Assembly (NCBI GenBank): GCA_016928125.1
Contig: JAFGLK010000182.1
Span: 1-6,265 of the forward strand
Direction of reading: 5' to 3'
DNA length: 6,265 nt
From: Anaerolineae bacterium
GTDB taxonomy: Bacteria; Chloroflexota; Anaerolineae; UBA1429
Shown: in pieces, positions 5,927 to 6,265 of the stretch
Numbering within the stretch: the first letter of the stretch is position 1
Layout of the letters: each line of letters begins with the position of its first letter
Position numbers and translations under genes: made by a program
Notes under the pieces: generated by a model
What the model saw: the letters and a program-made list of their open reading frames with translations, nothing else
What the model was told of the DNA's origin: nothing
Databases searched by the model: none

Positions 5927-6265
5927 CTACTTGGCCATGGCCTTGAGCGCGGTGTAGGCCGGGCGCGGCTTGAACTCGGGATAGCTCGGGTCGTTGATCG
6001 CCCAGTAGTACTGCTCATGGTTGGGCGTCCAATCGGGATCGCAGATGTAGATCAGGCTCATGAGCCCGATCCAAGGCGACCAGTTGGCCTTGGCGTACTG
6101 GTAGGCGCGCACCAGATAGTCGGCCTTGGTCTGCTCGCTCACGGCGTGCCAGTTGTAGGGCGAATCAGAGCGCGGATCGCTGGTCCAGCCGAACTCGAGC
6201 ACGGCGACCTGCTTGTTGGCGTCGCCATACTTGACCATGATGGCGCGCAGGTCCTCCACATGCCG
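5927..6265 (-). CDS. Probable clan GH-A glycoside hydrolase (C-terminal part, runs off right edge)
   Basis: The frame is open from the right edge to TAG at 5927-5929 and gives 112 residues with no reliable start in the window; a GTG at 6259-6257 is internal. The segment VAVLEFGWTSD (fragment residues 20-30) fits the end of strand beta-7 of a clan GH-A (beta/alpha)8 glycosidase, with Glu24 as candidate nucleophile. The next helix has SEQTKADYLVRAYQYAK, and GLMSLIYICDPDW looks like strand beta-8 with aromatic sugar-binding residues. The C-terminus, ending PRPAYTALKAMAK, resembles the closing helix seen in cellulase-like or GH39-like proteins. The exact GH family cannot be set from this third of the domain, and the acid/base residue and any signal peptide lie outside. 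It converges on the ABC genes and does not share their transcript. Confidence 0.72.
   Translation of the reverse strand, partial: RHVEDLRAIMVKYGDANKQVAVLEFGWTSDPRSDSPYNWHAVSEQTKADYLVRAYQYAKANWSPWIGLMSLIYICDPDWTPNHEQYYWAINDPSYPEFKPRPAYTALKAMAK

Noticed and set aside
5347..6018. Minus-strand frame across the end of ABC subunit 2 and the convergent gap
   Set aside because: It lies antisense to the conserved ATPase domain and crosses both hairpins; it is out of frame with the real glycosidase fragment.

Overview
The window looks like a piece of a GC-rich bacterial chromosome carrying sugar-metabolism and transport genes. The gene content and protein style fit a Chloroflexota-like organism: a compact cytosolic GH1 enzyme, a paired ABC exporter whose second half has an acidic N-terminal tail, and a clan GH-A-like glycosidase. 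That placement is an inference from overall resemblance; no marker gene is present.

Layout from left to right. (1) On the minus strand, reading out of the left edge, lies the N-terminal 180 residues of an M20-family metallo-amidohydrolase of the AbgB/PM20D2 type (1-542). (2) Upstream of it on the same strand is a complete GH1 beta-glycosidase of 445 aa (605-1942). The gap is 62 bp with no visible terminator, so the two probably form a leftward operon. (3) A 289-bp divergent regulatory region (1943-2231) holds a striking array of seven alternating half-sites, ATGCTG and CAGCAT, each separated by one base. It also holds a near-consensus sigma70-type promoter for the GH1 operon, whose predicted start falls at the edge of the array. 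Back to back with that is a weaker extended -10 promoter for the rightward genes, followed by a leader of about 130 nt with small hairpins. (4) On the plus strand are two half-size ABC exporter genes (2232-3971 and 4021-5820), which together should make one heterodimeric exporter. (5) A 106-bp convergent gap holds two strong hairpins, one per incoming gene, neither with a U-tract. (6) On the minus strand, entering from the right edge, is the C-terminal 112 residues of a probable clan GH-A glycoside hydrolase (5927-6265).

How the genes may work together. GH1 would hydrolyse non-phosphorylated beta-glycosides inside the cell, and its operon is probably controlled by a regulator binding the palindrome array just downstream of its promoter. 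The regulator is not in the window. The ABC pair is an export-type (type IV) transporter, not a sugar importer, so its neighbourhood with glycosidases does not by itself show a shared substrate. The two subunits divide motif defects between them (Gln in the H-loop of the first, LSAGQ in the second), and both defects fall in the same composite ATP site, as in asymmetric heterodimeric exporters. The array and this partly degenerate ATP site are the two points most worth a second look.
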